This document shows positions 17,264-25,850 of a stretch of DNA of 64,000 nt, one piece after another (within the stretch, counting starts at the first letter, position 1; every line of letters starts with the position of its first letter). A program made the position numbers and the translations under genes. The stretch comes from Sphingomonas sp. BK580 (GTDB lineage Bacteria; Pseudomonadota; Alphaproteobacteria; Sphingomonadales; Sphingomonadaceae). The stretch covers positions 1 through 64,000 of the forward strand of contig NZ_JACIAY010000016.1 of the NCBI RefSeq assembly GCF_014194975.1, written 5' to 3'. The notes beneath the pieces were generated by a model. That model worked only from the letters and a program-made list of their open reading frames with translations. It was not told the DNA's origin and made no database searches.

Positions 17264-18598
17264 TCAGCGTGCCAGCGGCAGTGTCACCGTCGCCACGGCG
17301 CCCGTCGTGTCCTCGCGGTTGGCGAGCAGGGCAGTGCCGCCGTGGCGCGCGGCGATCGAGCGCACGATCGCCAGTCCCAGCCCGGTGCCGCCGGTCGAGC
17401 GATTGCGCGACGGGTCCCCGCGCACGAACGGCTCGAACAAGCGCTCGGCCTGCGCCGGATCGATGCCGGGGCCCTGGTCTGCGACCGTGACGGTGACACG
17501 CCCGTCCTCGATCCGCCAGGCGAGTTCGGCGGAATCGCCGTAGCGCAGCGCGTTGCCGATCAGGTTCGCGAACAGGCGGCGCAGCCCGCTTGGGTCGCCG
17601 CTCACCACCGCGCGTGGACCCGCCGCGACCGCCACCGCGGCGCCGCCGACCGCCATGTCCTCGGCCAGGCTGTCGAGCAGGCTCGACAGCTCGACCAGCG
17701 TCTCCTCGCGCCGGCCGACGTCGTGGCGCGCGAAGCGGAGCACCTCGGCGATCATCGCGCGCATCTCGTCGATGTCGGCGACGGCGCGGTCACGCGCGCC
17801 GTCGGGCAACTGCTCGACCCAGAACGCAAGTCGCGACAGCGGCGTGCCGAGATCGTGCGCGATCGCGGCCAGCATGGCGGTGCGCGACTCGGCGTGGCCG
17901 GCCAGCCGGGCGTGCATGGTCGAGACCGCGTGCGCCAGTTCGCGCACCTCGCGCCCGCCCTCGGGCAAGGGCGGCAGCGGCGCGCCGGTGCCGGCGCGGT
18001 CGGCCGCGGCGGCGAGCCGCGCCAGCGGGCGCGAGATCGCGCGCGACAGCATCCACGCCGGGATCGACAGCGCTACGATGGCGACCAGCATCGCGATCAA
18101 TGTGTTGAGATGCCAGCGCGTGAACAGTGGCAGCGCCGGGCTGCGCACGACGCGCCAGCCGTGCGGCAGGTGCCAGGCGACGGTGAACGAGCCGAACAGT
18201 TCGCGCCCGCCGCCGCGCGGGCTCAGCTCGGTGAAGGCGAGCACGCTGCGTGGCGTGACGTGGAGCAGCGCGGCGATCCGCGCCTGGGTCAGCGCGTCGG
18301 GCTTCTCGCGCCAGCGCGGCGCGGGCGGGGCGGCCGCGGTGAGCGTCTCCAGCGGCTCGATCCGCCACGTGCGGAAGCGGCCGGGCGGGCGAAAGCGTCG
18401 GAACTCGGGCGGTAGCGGTGGCGCCGGCAACCCTCGCAGCGCCGCGGTGATCGCCTCGAGCGGGCGCGGCGGTACGCGCGGCGGCGGCCCGCTGAAAGTC
18501 ACGAAGAATAGGATCGCGGTGGCGGCGATCACCGAGGCGATCACCAGCGCGAAGATCGGCTGCGCGATCGAGCGAGCTTGCCGGTAAGGGCGAGTCAT
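17264..18598 (-). CDS. Sensor histidine kinase
   Basis: A 444-residue inner-membrane sensor kinase of the EnvZ/OmpR type. It has transmembrane segments at about residues 14-36 and 164-186, a short periplasmic domain between them rich in Pro and Arg, a HAMP linker, the HisKA dimerisation helix with H248 in AHDLGTPLSRL, and a HATPase domain with the N box (NLIGNALRYG), G1 (DQGPGID) and G2 (GTGLGLAI). It follows the response regulator gene by 10 bp and forms an operon with it. The signal is unknown. Confidence 0.93.
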   Translation of the reverse strand: MTRPYRQARSIAQPIFALVIASVIAATAILFFVTFSGPPPRVPPRPLEAITAALRGLPAPPLPPEFRRFRPPGRFRTWRIEPLETLTAAAPPAPRWREKPDALTQARIAALLHVTPRSVLAFTELSPRGGGRELFGSFTVAWHLPHGWRVVRSPALPLFTRWHLNTLIAMLVAIVALSIPAWMLSRAISRPLARLAAAADRAGTGAPLPPLPEGGREVRELAHAVSTMHARLAGHAESRTAMLAAIAHDLGTPLSRLAFWVEQLPDGARDRAVADIDEMRAMIAEVLRFARHDVGRREETLVELSSLLDSLAEDMAVGGAAVAVAAGPRAVVSGDPSGLRRLFANLIGNALRYGDSAELAWRIEDGRVTVTVADQGPGIDPAQAERLFEPFVRGDPSRNRSTGGTGLGLAIVRSIAARHGGTALLANREDTTGAVATVTLPLAR

Positions 18599-18608
18599 AG
18601 CCGGCGCC

Positions 18609-19373
18609 TCAGCGCCGCTCGACGTCGCTGGTGAACATATAGCCTTCGTTGCGCACGGTGCGGATCAGTTCCTCTCCGACCGGCGCGTCCTCGCGAGTCA
18701 GCTTGCGCCGCAACCGGCTGACCTGGACATCGATCGCGCGGTCGAAATGCTCGGCGTTGAGCCCGCGCGAGAGGTCGAGCAGCTGGTCGCGGGTGAGCAC
18801 GCGCCGCGGGTGCTCGGCGAAGGCGAGCAGCAGGCGGAACTCGCCGTCGGAGAGGTTGATGACGACCTGATCGGGGTCGAACAGCTGGCGCCCGACCGGA
18901 TCGAGTCGCCAGCCCGCGAAGCGCAGGTAGGGCCGTCCCGCGCTCGGCGTCGCGCTGGCCGCGGCCTGGTTGCGGCGCAGCACCGAGCGGATCCGTGCCA
19001 GCAGCTCGCGCGGGTTGGCGGGCTTGGCGACATAATCGTCCGCGCCCATCTCGAGCCCGACGATGCGGTCGACTTCCTCGCTGATCACCGACATGATGAT
19101 CACCGCCGGGCTGGTCGAGCGGTCGAGCGAGCGCAAGATCGAGAGGCCGTCCTCGCCGGGCATCATCACGTCGAGCACGATCAGCGCGTAACTCTCGCGC
19201 GTGAGCCGATCGCGCATCTCGACGCCGTCGGCCGCGACGTCCACGACATAGCCGTGGCCGGCGAGGAAGGCGGCGGTGAGCTCGCGGATGCCGGGATCGT
19301 CGTCGACGATGAGGATGCGGGTGGCGAGGTCCACGGCGGTGTCCGGGGCGAGAGCGAGCGAGAGGTCGGGCAT
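18609..19373 (-). CDS. OmpR-family response regulator
   Basis: A 254-residue transcription factor with a receiver domain (DDD at residues 24-26, phosphoacceptor D68 in VLDVMMPGEDG, lysine in YVAKPANPRELL) and a C-terminal winged-helix DNA-binding domain (LLAFAEHPRRVLTRDQLLD, AIDVQVSRLRRKL). It is the partner of the downstream kinase. The ATG at 19373 is chosen because the receiver fold begins 18 residues later; the open frame runs on far upstream without protein character. It is divergent from the nitrilase gene. Confidence 0.92.
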   Translation of the reverse strand: MPDLSLALAPDTAVDLATRILIVDDDPGIRELTAAFLAGHGYVVDVAADGVEMRDRLTRESYALIVLDVMMPGEDGLSILRSLDRSTSPAVIIMSVISEEVDRIVGLEMGADDYVAKPANPRELLARIRSVLRRNQAAASATPSAGRPYLRFAGWRLDPVGRQLFDPDQVVINLSDGEFRLLLAFAEHPRRVLTRDQLLDLSRGLNAEHFDRAIDVQVSRLRRKLTREDAPVGEELIRTVRNEGYMFTSDVERR

Positions 19374-19511
19374 GGCAACCCGACTGGTGACCACGCGTAT
19401 CGCGCGGATGACGCCGCTGCAACAAAGCGCGTTCGCACACGCCCTGTGTCGCGCGTGCAACACTTGCGCGGCGAACCGCGTTGCTCTTGGGGAGCGGGCG
19501 AGGAGTAAGGT

Positions 19512-20339
19512 TTGACCAGGATCGCGGTTGTCCAGACCACCAGCGGGATCGATCCCGCGCGCAACGCGGCGGCGCTGGCCGCGGCGATCGAGGAGGCGGG
19601 CGCGAACGGCGCCGAGATGGTCTTCACGCCCGAGATGTCGGGCGTGCTCGACCGCGACCGTGGGCGCGCGGCGCAGGCGATCGTGCGCGAGGGCGAGGAT
19701 CAGGTACTGGTCGCGGTGCGCGAGGCGGCGACGCGCGCGGGCGTGTGGGTGCAGCTCGGCTCGCTGGCGCTGCGCCGCCACGACGCGCGCTTCGCCAATC
19801 GCAGCTTCGTCATCGACTCGCAGGGCAACATCCGAGCGCGCTACGACAAGATGCACCTGTTCGACGTCGACCTGCCCAGCGGCGAGAGCTGGCGTGAATC
19901 CGCCGCGTATGCCGCGGGCGATCGGCCAGTGTTGGTAGCGACGCCGCTCGGGCGGATGGGGCTGTCGATCTGCTACGACATGCGCTTCCCCGATCTGTAC
20001 CGCGCGCTGTCGGACGGCGGCGCCACGATCCTGTCGGTGCCCGCGTCCTTCACTCGGCCGACCGGCGCGGCGCATTGGCACGTGCTGCTGCGCGCGCGCG
20101 CGATCGAGGCCGCGTGCTACGTCGTGGCGGCGGCGCAGAGCGGGGTTCACGAGGACGGGCGCGCCACGTACGGCCACTCGCTGGTGGTCGATCCCTGGGG
20201 CGAGGTGCTGCTCGACATGGGCGAGGCGCCCGGCATCGGATATGCCGAGATCGACGCGGAGGCGCAGCGTGACGTGCGCGCCCGTGTGCCCGCGTTGCAG
20301 CACCGCCGTGTCATCCCCGCGCCGATGGTGATCGGCTGA
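19512..20339 (+). CDS. Carbon-nitrogen hydrolase (nitrilase superfamily, Nit-type)
   Basis: A 275-residue hydrolase with the complete Glu-Lys-Cys triad of the superfamily: E41 (FTPEMSG), K113 (YDKMHLFDVDL) and C154 (SICYDMRFP). The motifs fit the Nit/omega-amidase branch, which cleaves amides such as deaminated glutathione or 2-oxoglutaramate in the cytoplasm. The start is a TTG at 19512 with GAGGAG before it. The gap of 138 bp to the divergent response regulator must hold both promoters. Confidence 0.9.
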   Translation: MTRIAVVQTTSGIDPARNAAALAAAIEEAGANGAEMVFTPEMSGVLDRDRGRAAQAIVREGEDQVLVAVREAATRAGVWVQLGSLALRRHDARFANRSFVIDSQGNIRARYDKMHLFDVDLPSGESWRESAAYAAGDRPVLVATPLGRMGLSICYDMRFPDLYRALSDGGATILSVPASFTRPTGAAHWHVLLRARAIEAACYVVAAAQSGVHEDGRATYGHSLVVDPWGEVLLDMGEAPGIGYAEIDAEAQRDVRARVPALQHRRVIPAPMVIG

Positions 20340-20444
20340 GCCGCGGTGCTTGCGGGGGCGGGCCCATGCTGCTAGAGGCGGTGTGTTCGGCGCGGGCCCC
20401 GTCCGCTGCCGCTTTAGCCGTTTGATCCGGAGTTTATCGGTTTT

Positions 20445-20651
20445 ATGCAGATCATCGTTCGCGACAACAACGTCGACCAGGCCCTTCGCGCGCTCAAGAA
20501 GAAGCTGCAGCGCGAAGGCGTGTATCGCGAGATGAAGCTGCGTCGCCATTACGAGAAGCCGTCGGAGAAGCGTGCGCGCGAGCGCGCGGCCGCGGTTCGT
20601 CGTGCCCGCAAGCTGGAGCGCAAGCGCGCCGAGCGCGACGGCGCGCGGTGA
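20445..20651 (+). CDS. rpsU: 30S ribosomal protein S21
   Basis: A 68-residue basic protein that begins MQIIVRDNNVDQALRALKK, the typical start of bacterial S21, with an Arg/Lys/Ala-rich C-terminal helix. S21 sits on the 30S platform and helps initiation. A GGAG lies about 12 nt before the ATG. A GC-rich hairpin follows the stop codon. Confidence 0.97.
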   Translation: MQIIVRDNNVDQALRALKKKLQREGVYREMKLRRHYEKPSEKRARERAAAVRRARKLERKRAERDGAR

Positions 20652-20660
20652 GCGGCTTCG

Positions 20661-20686
20661 ATCCCCGCGCTCTCGGGTGCGGGGAT
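20661..20686 (+). terminator. Hairpin after rpsU
   Basis: ATCCCCGC and GCGGGGAT form a perfect 8-bp stem around a 10-nt loop, 9 bp past the rpsU stop. There is no T-run, so intrinsic termination would be weak. Confidence 0.5.
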
Positions 20687-20780
20687 GAGAGGCGGGCGCG
20701 TGTCGTCCGCCTGACGGGCGCGAGCTGCCTGTCGTACGTGATCGCCGCCGGTGGCGGCGCAACCGGGGTGTCCTGAACCG

Positions 20781-21332
20781 ATGTCGACCGTCACCGCCGT
20801 CCCGCTCCAGCCCGTCAAGCGCGCTTACGTGCTCTGGCTGGTCGCCGGCCTGCTGATCGCGCTCGTCGCCGGCGTCGCGCTGGCGCGCGCGGGCGACACC
20901 GGGATCATCACCACTCCGTCAGGGCTTCGCTACAAGGTGCTCAAGGCGGGCGACGTGAAGTCGCCGAGCCCGACCAACGCGGACGTCACGCTGGTGAACT
21001 ACGAGGGGCGGCTGCTCGACGGTACCGTCTTCGACAAGTCGCAGCAGCCGACCCCGCTGCCGGTGTCGGGCGTGGTGCCGGGCTTCTCCGAGGGGCTCAA
21101 GCTGATGCACAAGGGCGGCAAGTACCGCCTCTGGATCAAGCCCGAGCTGGGTTATGGCGAGCGCTCGACCGGGCCGATCCCGCCCAACTCGACCTTGGTG
21201 TTCGACGTCGAGCTACAGGACTTCATCCCCGAGGCGACGTTGCGTCAGCTGCAGATGCAGCAGCAGATGATGGGCGGTATGCCCGGCGGCGGCATGCCCG
21301 GGATGCCGGGTGGAGCACCCGGCGGTCGCTGA
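20781..21332 (+). CDS. FKBP-type peptidyl-prolyl cis-trans isomerase
   Basis: A 183-residue membrane-anchored or exported FKBP. A hydrophobic segment at about residues 14-36 is followed by an FKBP domain (about 45-145) with VTLVNYEGRLLDGTVFDKS, FSEGLKLMHKGGKYRLWI and IPPNSTLVFDVEL. These proteins speed up proline isomerisation and act as periplasmic folding helpers. The tail is a Gly/Met/Pro repeat. The ATG at 20781 is preferred to an in-frame ATG 30 bp upstream because it starts next to the membrane segment. Confidence 0.92.
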   Translation: MSTVTAVPLQPVKRAYVLWLVAGLLIALVAGVALARAGDTGIITTPSGLRYKVLKAGDVKSPSPTNADVTLVNYEGRLLDGTVFDKSQQPTPLPVSGVVPGFSEGLKLMHKGGKYRLWIKPELGYGERSTGPIPPNSTLVFDVELQDFIPEATLRQLQMQQQMMGGMPGGGMPGMPGGAPGGR

Positions 21333-21364
21333 GCAGGCTGACGACCGTGAGCTGAGACGGGGAG

Positions 21365-21387
21365 GGGCGGCCGAGAGGTCGCCCTTT
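21365..21387 (+). terminator. Terminator of the FKBP gene
   Basis: GGGCGGCC and GGTCGCCC pair (one mismatch) around a GAGA loop and are followed by TTTCT. It lies 33 bp past the FKBP stop codon. Confidence 0.65.
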
Positions 21388-21635
21388 CTCGTCGCGGTCG
21401 CCGGTGAACGGCGGACGCTCTGCTCGACCGGCGCCACAAAGACCACCTAGGCCTGGCGCGGGTGACGTGATCATCGACGAACGTCCGTAGCCGCCGCCAG
21501 CCCCTTGCTCAGCGCTGACCCTGGTTGATCTAGGCACGGCACGTACGGGCGCAGGCCCCGGCTCGCACGGCAGAACGACCAGGCCGTCGGCGCGTCGTGG
21601 CCACGGCTTCGGTCAGCACACCGTCGGACGCGGAC

Positions 21636-21663
21636 AAAAAAATAGCGGCCCGAAGGCCGCTAT
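21636..21663 (-). terminator. Intrinsic terminator of the small membrane protein gene
   Basis: On the minus strand, a 9-bp stem (ATAGCGGCC with GGCCGCTAT, 4-nt loop) is followed directly by seven T residues. It is a textbook rho-independent terminator 29 bp after the stop of the minus-strand gene. Confidence 0.9.
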
Positions 21664-21691
21664 CTCTTACTCCCGAGGGAGCGTGGTCAGC

Positions 21692-21937
21692 TCAGTTGCT
21701 GTCCGCGCTGTCATCCTCGTCGGCGACGACGACGATACCCGCGACCACCGCGGCGGCCGCCAGGACCGCGACGATGATGCCACCGCCAGCGACGTCGCTC
21801 TTCTTGGCCGAGGCCGAGCCGGCGCGAGCCGACTTGGCGACCGACAGGCTCGCCGCCGGGTTCGCCGGGGCCGCAACCGCCGGAGCAACCGCCATCGTGG
21901 CGGCGGCAGCAGCGAGCATGTACTTGGCAAGACGCAT
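21692..21937 (-). CDS. Small exported or membrane protein, unknown function
   Basis: An 81-residue protein. The N-terminus is a signal peptide (MRLAKYML, then an Ala-rich core ending AVAAPA), followed by a Ser/Ala/Lys-rich segment and a second hydrophobic stretch (about residues 50-70, GGGIIVAVLAAAAVVAGIVV), and an acidic tail. The ATG at 21937 has AAAGGGAG before it and is preferred to a start 18 bp upstream. The strong terminator behind it supports a real, probably well expressed gene. Similar small proteins occur in sphingomonads, but I know no function. Confidence 0.75.
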   Translation of the reverse strand: MRLAKYMLAAAAATMAVAPAVAAPANPAASLSVAKSARAGSASAKKSDVAGGGIIVAVLAAAAVVAGIVVVADEDDSADSN

Positions 21938-22044
21938 GTCAAACTCCCTTTGCATTCCGCCTGTCCCTTACCGAGGCGAAGATGAAAAGCAAGGGGGCGA
22001 GTGCGCGATTATGCTGAGCCTATGGTAAATAGGTCACGGCGGCT

Positions 22045-22803
22045 TCAGGTCTGCACGATCCAGCTGTCGCTGCCGTCGAGCGCTAATGCACTGAGTCGCC
22101 CGCTGGCATAGGCGCCGGTATCGACGCCGATCCGGTTCGCGCGCCTATCGACGTCCTCGGTGATCGTGTGGCCGTGGACGACCATCTTGGGATGCGGGCG
22201 GCGATAGTCGAGGAAGCTGCCGCGGATCCAGCGCAGGTCGGCGGCCAGCTGTTCCTCGAGCGGAACCTCGGGCCGTATGCCGGCGTGGACGAAGGCGTAA
22301 TCGCCGGAGACGATGAGATCCTCGAAGCCGTCGAGAAAGGCGCGATGGGTCGCCGGCACCAGGTCGGGCAGGCGCTCCGCCAGCTCATCGTAGTCGAGCG
22401 CATCGTAGTCCTCGCGCGCGAGGCCGTAGCTCATCAGCGTCTCGCGACCGCCGACGCGGCAGAACAGTCGCAGCGCCTCGCGATCGCCGCCGAGCGCGAG
22501 GAGGAACACCTCCTCGTGATTCCCCTTGAGAAAGCGGGTCGCCGGGCGCTCGCGCGCGAGATCGAGCAGTCGCGCCACGACGCCGGCGGAGTCGGGTCCG
22601 CGATCGACGAGGTCGCCGAGGAAGATCAGCGACGTGCGCGCCGGCGACCGGCTGGCGTCGTCGGCGTCGATCAGGGCGAGCAGCCGCTCGAGCTCGTCGC
22701 GACAGCCGTGGACGTCGCCGATGGCGTACAGGCGCTCGCCCGGCGCGACGGACAGGCTCGCGGCGGGCGCGGGGCGGGAGGGGCGAAGGAACTTGGACAG
22801 CAT
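22045..22803 (-). CDS. Metallophosphoesterase / serine-threonine phosphatase-like protein
   Basis: A 252-residue calcineurin-like phosphatase with all PPP-family metal motifs in order: GDVHG (about residue 28), GDLVDRG (about 66), GNHE (about 95) and a late VHGHT. It resembles PrpA/ApaH-type enzymes, which dephosphorylate proteins or small phosphoesters using two metals. The ATG at 22803 begins MLSKFLRPSRP; the open frame upstream has no protein character. The substrate cannot be read from sequence. Confidence 0.88.
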   Translation of the reverse strand: MLSKFLRPSRPAPAASLSVAPGERLYAIGDVHGCRDELERLLALIDADDASRSPARTSLIFLGDLVDRGPDSAGVVARLLDLARERPATRFLKGNHEEVFLLALGGDREALRLFCRVGGRETLMSYGLAREDYDALDYDELAERLPDLVPATHRAFLDGFEDLIVSGDYAFVHAGIRPEVPLEEQLAADLRWIRGSFLDYRRPHPKMVVHGHTITEDVDRRANRIGVDTGAYASGRLSALALDGSDSWIVQT

Positions 22804-23005
22804 GGTCGCGGACGGCCGGCACGGGAGCGGGGACGCGGCGCCATAGGCGCGGCGCGGGCGCGGGGCAACCGCGCCTTCGCGTGCCATAGAGCCCGGATTT
22901 GGTGCGGCGCAACACGAATCGGCTCGCGGCGTGATTACGCGCACGCTAACGGTTTGCCGCGAACCGCGACGGCCGGTACACAGCCGCCGCCATCAGGAGG
23001 ACCGA

Positions 23006-23875
23006 ATGACCATCAAGCCCGTGCGCAAGGCCATCTTCCCCGTCGCCGGACTGGGGACGCGTTTCCTCCCCGCGACCAAGGCGATGCCCAAGGAGATGCT
23101 GACGGTCGTCGACAAGCCGCTGATCCAATATGCGGTCGAGGAAGCGCTCGAGGCTGGCATCGAGCAGCTGATCTTCGTCACCGGTCGCGGCAAGGGTGCG
23201 CTGGAGGACCATTTCGACGTCTCCTTCGAACTCGAGACGACGATGCGCGCGCGCGGCAAGAGCCTGGCGGTGATCGAGACGATCCGCCAGCAGCCGGGCT
23301 CGCCGGTCTATGTCCGCCAGCAGGAGCCGCTCGGCCTCGGCCATGCGGTGTGGTGCGCGCGCGAGATCGTCGGCGACGAGCCCTTCGCGGTGCTGCTGCC
23401 GGACGAGCTGATGGTAGGCTCGCCCAACTTCCTCAAGCAGATGGTCGATGCCTACCAGCAGGTCGGCGGCAACGTGATCGGCGCGCTCGAGGTCGCCCCC
23501 GAGGAGACCAACAAGTACGGCATCATCTCGCCGGGCCAGCGCGACGGTGCGCTGACCGAGGTGACCGCGCTGGTCGAGAAGCCGGCGGCTGGTTCGGCCC
23601 CGTCCAACCTGATGATCCCCGGCCGCTACATCCTCCAGCCCGAGGTGATGCAGATCCTCGACGCCAAGGAGACGGGCGCCGGGGGCGAGATCCAGCTGAC
23701 CGACGCGATGGCCAAGCTGATCGGACGCCAGCCGTTCCACGGCTTCACCTTCAATGGCGAGCGCTTCGACTGCGGCGACAAGACCGGCTTCATTATGGCG
23801 AACCTGGCGCTCGCGCTCGCGCGCGACGACATCGGCCCGGCGGTGCGCGCCTTCGCGCAGCAGCGGCTCGCGTAG
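23006..23875 (+). CDS. galU: UTP-glucose-1-phosphate uridylyltransferase
   Basis: A 289-residue nucleotidyltransferase that makes UDP-glucose for exopolysaccharide, lipopolysaccharide and glycolipid synthesis. The nucleotide-binding signature GLGTRFLPATKAMPKEM is at residues 15-31, and VEKPAAG and RYILQPEVM are in place. A perfect AGGAGG lies 5 nt before the ATG at 23006. The length is normal. Confidence 0.96.
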   Translation: MTIKPVRKAIFPVAGLGTRFLPATKAMPKEMLTVVDKPLIQYAVEEALEAGIEQLIFVTGRGKGALEDHFDVSFELETTMRARGKSLAVIETIRQQPGSPVYVRQQEPLGLGHAVWCAREIVGDEPFAVLLPDELMVGSPNFLKQMVDAYQQVGGNVIGALEVAPEETNKYGIISPGQRDGALTEVTALVEKPAAGSAPSNLMIPGRYILQPEVMQILDAKETGAGGEIQLTDAMAKLIGRQPFHGFTFNGERFDCGDKTGFIMANLALALARDDIGPAVRAFAQQRLA

Positions 23876-23908
23876 ACGGGCGGCACGTTCCGCCGCATCG
23901 CCTCGTCG

Positions 23909-23926
23909 TCCCGGCCGTGGCCGGGA
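23909..23926. repeat. Short palindrome between galU and the MoeB-like gene
   Basis: TCCCGGCC and GGCCGGGA face each other with 2 bp between, inside a longer GTCGTC...GATGAC symmetry. It lies between convergent genes and may be both a REP-type repeat and a bidirectional terminator. Confidence 0.55.
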
Positions 23927-23989
23927 TGACGATGTCGGCTCAGCGACAAGCCTCTTCGAACGGTGTTCGCTGCGCGGCGACGGCGCCGC

Positions 23990-24751
23990 TCAGCCGGCGT
24001 CCGTCCCGCAGGCTGGGCAGCCCGGGTCCTTCGGTAGCGAGAGCGTGCGGAAGCGCAGGGCGAGCAGGTCGATCAGCACCAGCTTGCCCGCGCTGTCGTC
24101 GCCGAACGGCGCCAGCTGGCGGATGACCTCGAGCGCGGCGAGGCTGCCGACCACGCCGGTCACCGGCCCGAGCACGCCTTCCTCCGCGCAGGTGAGTCCG
24201 TCGCGCTGCGGCGCTCCGCCGACGAAACAGCGGTAGCACGGGCGATCCCGCTCCCAGCCCCGGAAGACGCCGATCTGTCCCTCGAAGCGCCCGACCGCGG
24301 CGGAGATCAGGGGCACCCGCAGCGCCAGTGCCGCGTCGGCGACCGCGAGGCGCGTGTCGAAATTGTCGCTGCCGTCGATCACCGCGTCGGCACCGTCCAG
24401 CAGGGACGCGGCGTTGGCGGCGCCGATGCGCCGCATCAGCGGTCGCACGCTCACGTGGGGGTTCAGCCGCGCCACGGCCGCGGCGGCCGCGGCCGCCTTG
24501 TACGTGCCGAGGTCGGCGGTGGTGTAGAGTGTCTGGCGCTGCAGGTTGCTGGCGTCGACGCGGTCGTCGTCGACCACGTCGAGATGCCCCACGCCCGCGG
24601 CGCCGAGATAGTGCAGCACCGGCGAGCCGATCCCACCCGCACCGATCACCACGACGCGCGCGCGGCGCAGCCGCAGCTGGCCGGCGCCGCCGACCTCCGG
24701 CAGCACGATATGGCGCGCGTAACGCGCGAGCTCGTCCGCGGTCAGCGTCAC
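23990..24751 (-). CDS. MoeB/ThiF-family adenylyltransferase
   Basis: A 253-residue E1-like enzyme that adenylates the C-terminus of a ubiquitin-like sulfur carrier (MoaD for molybdopterin or ThiS for thiazole synthesis). It has the ATP-binding GAGGIGSPVLHYLGAAGVG at about residue 36, the R-box region ASNLQRQTLY, and two CxxC zinc pairs (CYRC near 176; CPAC at the C-terminus). MoeB is more likely than ThiF because the window encodes a molybdenum enzyme and there are no thiamine genes, but this is inference. The GTG start overlaps the stop of the gene upstream. Confidence 0.9.
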   Translation of the reverse strand: MTLTADELARYARHIVLPEVGGAGQLRLRRARVVVIGAGGIGSPVLHYLGAAGVGHLDVVDDDRVDASNLQRQTLYTTADLGTYKAAAAAAAVARLNPHVSVRPLMRRIGAANAASLLDGADAVIDGSDNFDTRLAVADAALALRVPLISAAVGRFEGQIGVFRGWERDRPCYRCFVGGAPQRDGLTCAEEGVLGPVTGVVGSLAALEVIRQLAPFGDDSAGKLVLIDLLALRFRTLSLPKDPGCPACGTDAG

Positions 24752-25110
24752 GGCCAGTCGAAGGTGATCGAGCTGCGGTACCAGCCCGCGGCAGGCACGT
24801 CGGCGACATTGCCGCGCAGCGCGCGCAGCGTCAGGCCCGAGGCATATTGCTCCACCGTGGGGCAATCGATCGCGCGCGGCACGATCCGGCGCACCTGGCC
24901 CTCGCTGCCGAGATAGACGACGAGATCGACGGTGATGCGCTTGGTGTCGGGAGTCCCGCAGCGTCCCGCGCGCACCTCGTCGCGCACGAAGGCGGTGATC
25001 TGGTCGCCCGGCTCCCAGCGATGCAGCAGCGGCACCTGCTGGAGCGCGCTCCAGTCGATCGGCGGTGCGAGCGGCGACGCCTGCAGCCACAGCGCGAGCG
25101 CGACGATCAC
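24748..25110 (-). CDS. Hypothetical exported protein
   Basis: A protein of 120 residues if it begins at the GTG at 25110: a short hydrophobic start (VIVALALWLQASPLA), then a globular part with two cysteines (RCGTPD; IDCPTVEQ) and an EGQVRRI segment that recalls TonB C-terminal-like domains. An alternative GTG at 25236, overlapping the dut stop, would add 42 Arg-rich residues and no signal peptide. The stop overlaps the start of the MoeB-like gene, so it is in the same operon. I do not recognise the family. Confidence 0.6.
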   Translation of the reverse strand: MIVALALWLQASPLAPPIDWSALQQVPLLHRWEPGDQITAFVRDEVRAGRCGTPDTKRITVDLVVYLGSEGQVRRIVPRAIDCPTVEQYASGLTLRALRGNVADVPAAGWYRSSITFDWP

Positions 25111-25208
25111 CGGCCGGTCACCGCGCGGGACAGGCGTGCTTCGGTCTTCTGCCCGTTCGGCCGGACGAGGTCGCGACCGCGGCGCTGGTACACGTCGCCA
25201 TCGATCAT
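25107..25208 (-). CDS. Possible 33-residue small protein between dut and the next gene
   Basis: ATG at 25208 opens a 33-codon frame encoding a basic, hydrophilic peptide (starts MIDGDVYQRRGRDLVRPNG, ends AVTGR). Its TGA overlaps the GTG at 25110 in the GTGA pattern used throughout this chromosome, which favours both this frame and the 25110 start of the downstream gene. No clear Shine-Dalgarno is seen. Too short for a family call. Confidence 0.4.
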   Translation of the reverse strand: MIDGDVYQRRGRDLVRPNGQKTEARLSRAVTGR

Positions 25209-25232
25209 CGAGACTGTCCGTCCGGGCTCCCT

Positions 25233-25748
25233 TCACTCGCTCGCGGGCGACCGCGCCGCGATGCTACCGTAGCCGGTCGAGCCGAACCCGCCAAGGCCAC
25301 GGCCCGTTTCGGACGAGAATGCCTCCACCACGCGCAGCGCGGGCCGCAGGATCGGGACGAAGACGAGCTGCGCGATACGATCGCCCGGCGCGATCACCAG
25401 CGGCTCGGAGCCGGGCGGGGTGCGCAACCACGCGCTGATGTAGATCTGGTCGGCATAGTCCGCGTCGATCAGCCCGACCGATTGACCGAGGATCAGGCCC
25501 TTCTTGTGGCCGAGGCCGGACCGCGCGAGCAGCACCGCGGCCATATAGGGGTCGTTCATCAGCAGCGCGATGCCCGAGGGGATCAGTACCGCAGGCGCCT
25601 GCGGCTGAAGCGTCAGCGGCGCGTCGATGCACGCGTGGAGGTCGATCCCTGCCGCCATGTCGGTCTGATAGCGTGGCAGCCCCCAATCGTGCAGCCGCTC
25701 GTCGATGACACGCAGTTCCACGTCGCGCGCCGCTTCCCGGTCCGTCAT
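25233..25748 (-). CDS. dut: dUTP diphosphatase
   Basis: A 171-residue trimeric dUTPase that hydrolyses dUTP to dUMP, keeping uracil out of DNA and feeding thymidylate synthesis. The five motifs can be followed: AAGIDLHA (about residue 32), ARSGLGHK (about 73), GLIDADYADQI (about 88), RIAQLVFVP (about 121) and the C-terminal arm RGLGGFGSTGYG. It is the first clear gene of a coupled minus-strand group with the hypothetical and MoeB-like genes. Confidence 0.94.
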   Translation of the reverse strand: MTDREAARDVELRVIDERLHDWGLPRYQTDMAAGIDLHACIDAPLTLQPQAPAVLIPSGIALLMNDPYMAAVLLARSGLGHKKGLILGQSVGLIDADYADQIYISAWLRTPPGSEPLVIAPGDRIAQLVFVPILRPALRVVEAFSSETGRGLGGFGSTGYGSIAARSPASE

Positions 25749-25850
25749 CGGCCCCCCTGGTCCTCCGTCTCTCTCAGCGTGCCTTAGCGCGTCGGCCGCG
25801 ACGCTGCCACCGCGGCCGCGGCGGAGGGTGGAGCGGCTTGCACGCCAGGC

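Larger units (their letters stand above)
21333..21691. other. Intergenic region with two convergent terminators
   Basis: A 359-bp gap between convergent genes. It holds the two hairpins listed separately (21365-21387 for the FKBP gene, 21636-21663 for the small membrane protein). I see no gene or RNA in the roughly 250 bp between them. Confidence 0.6.
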
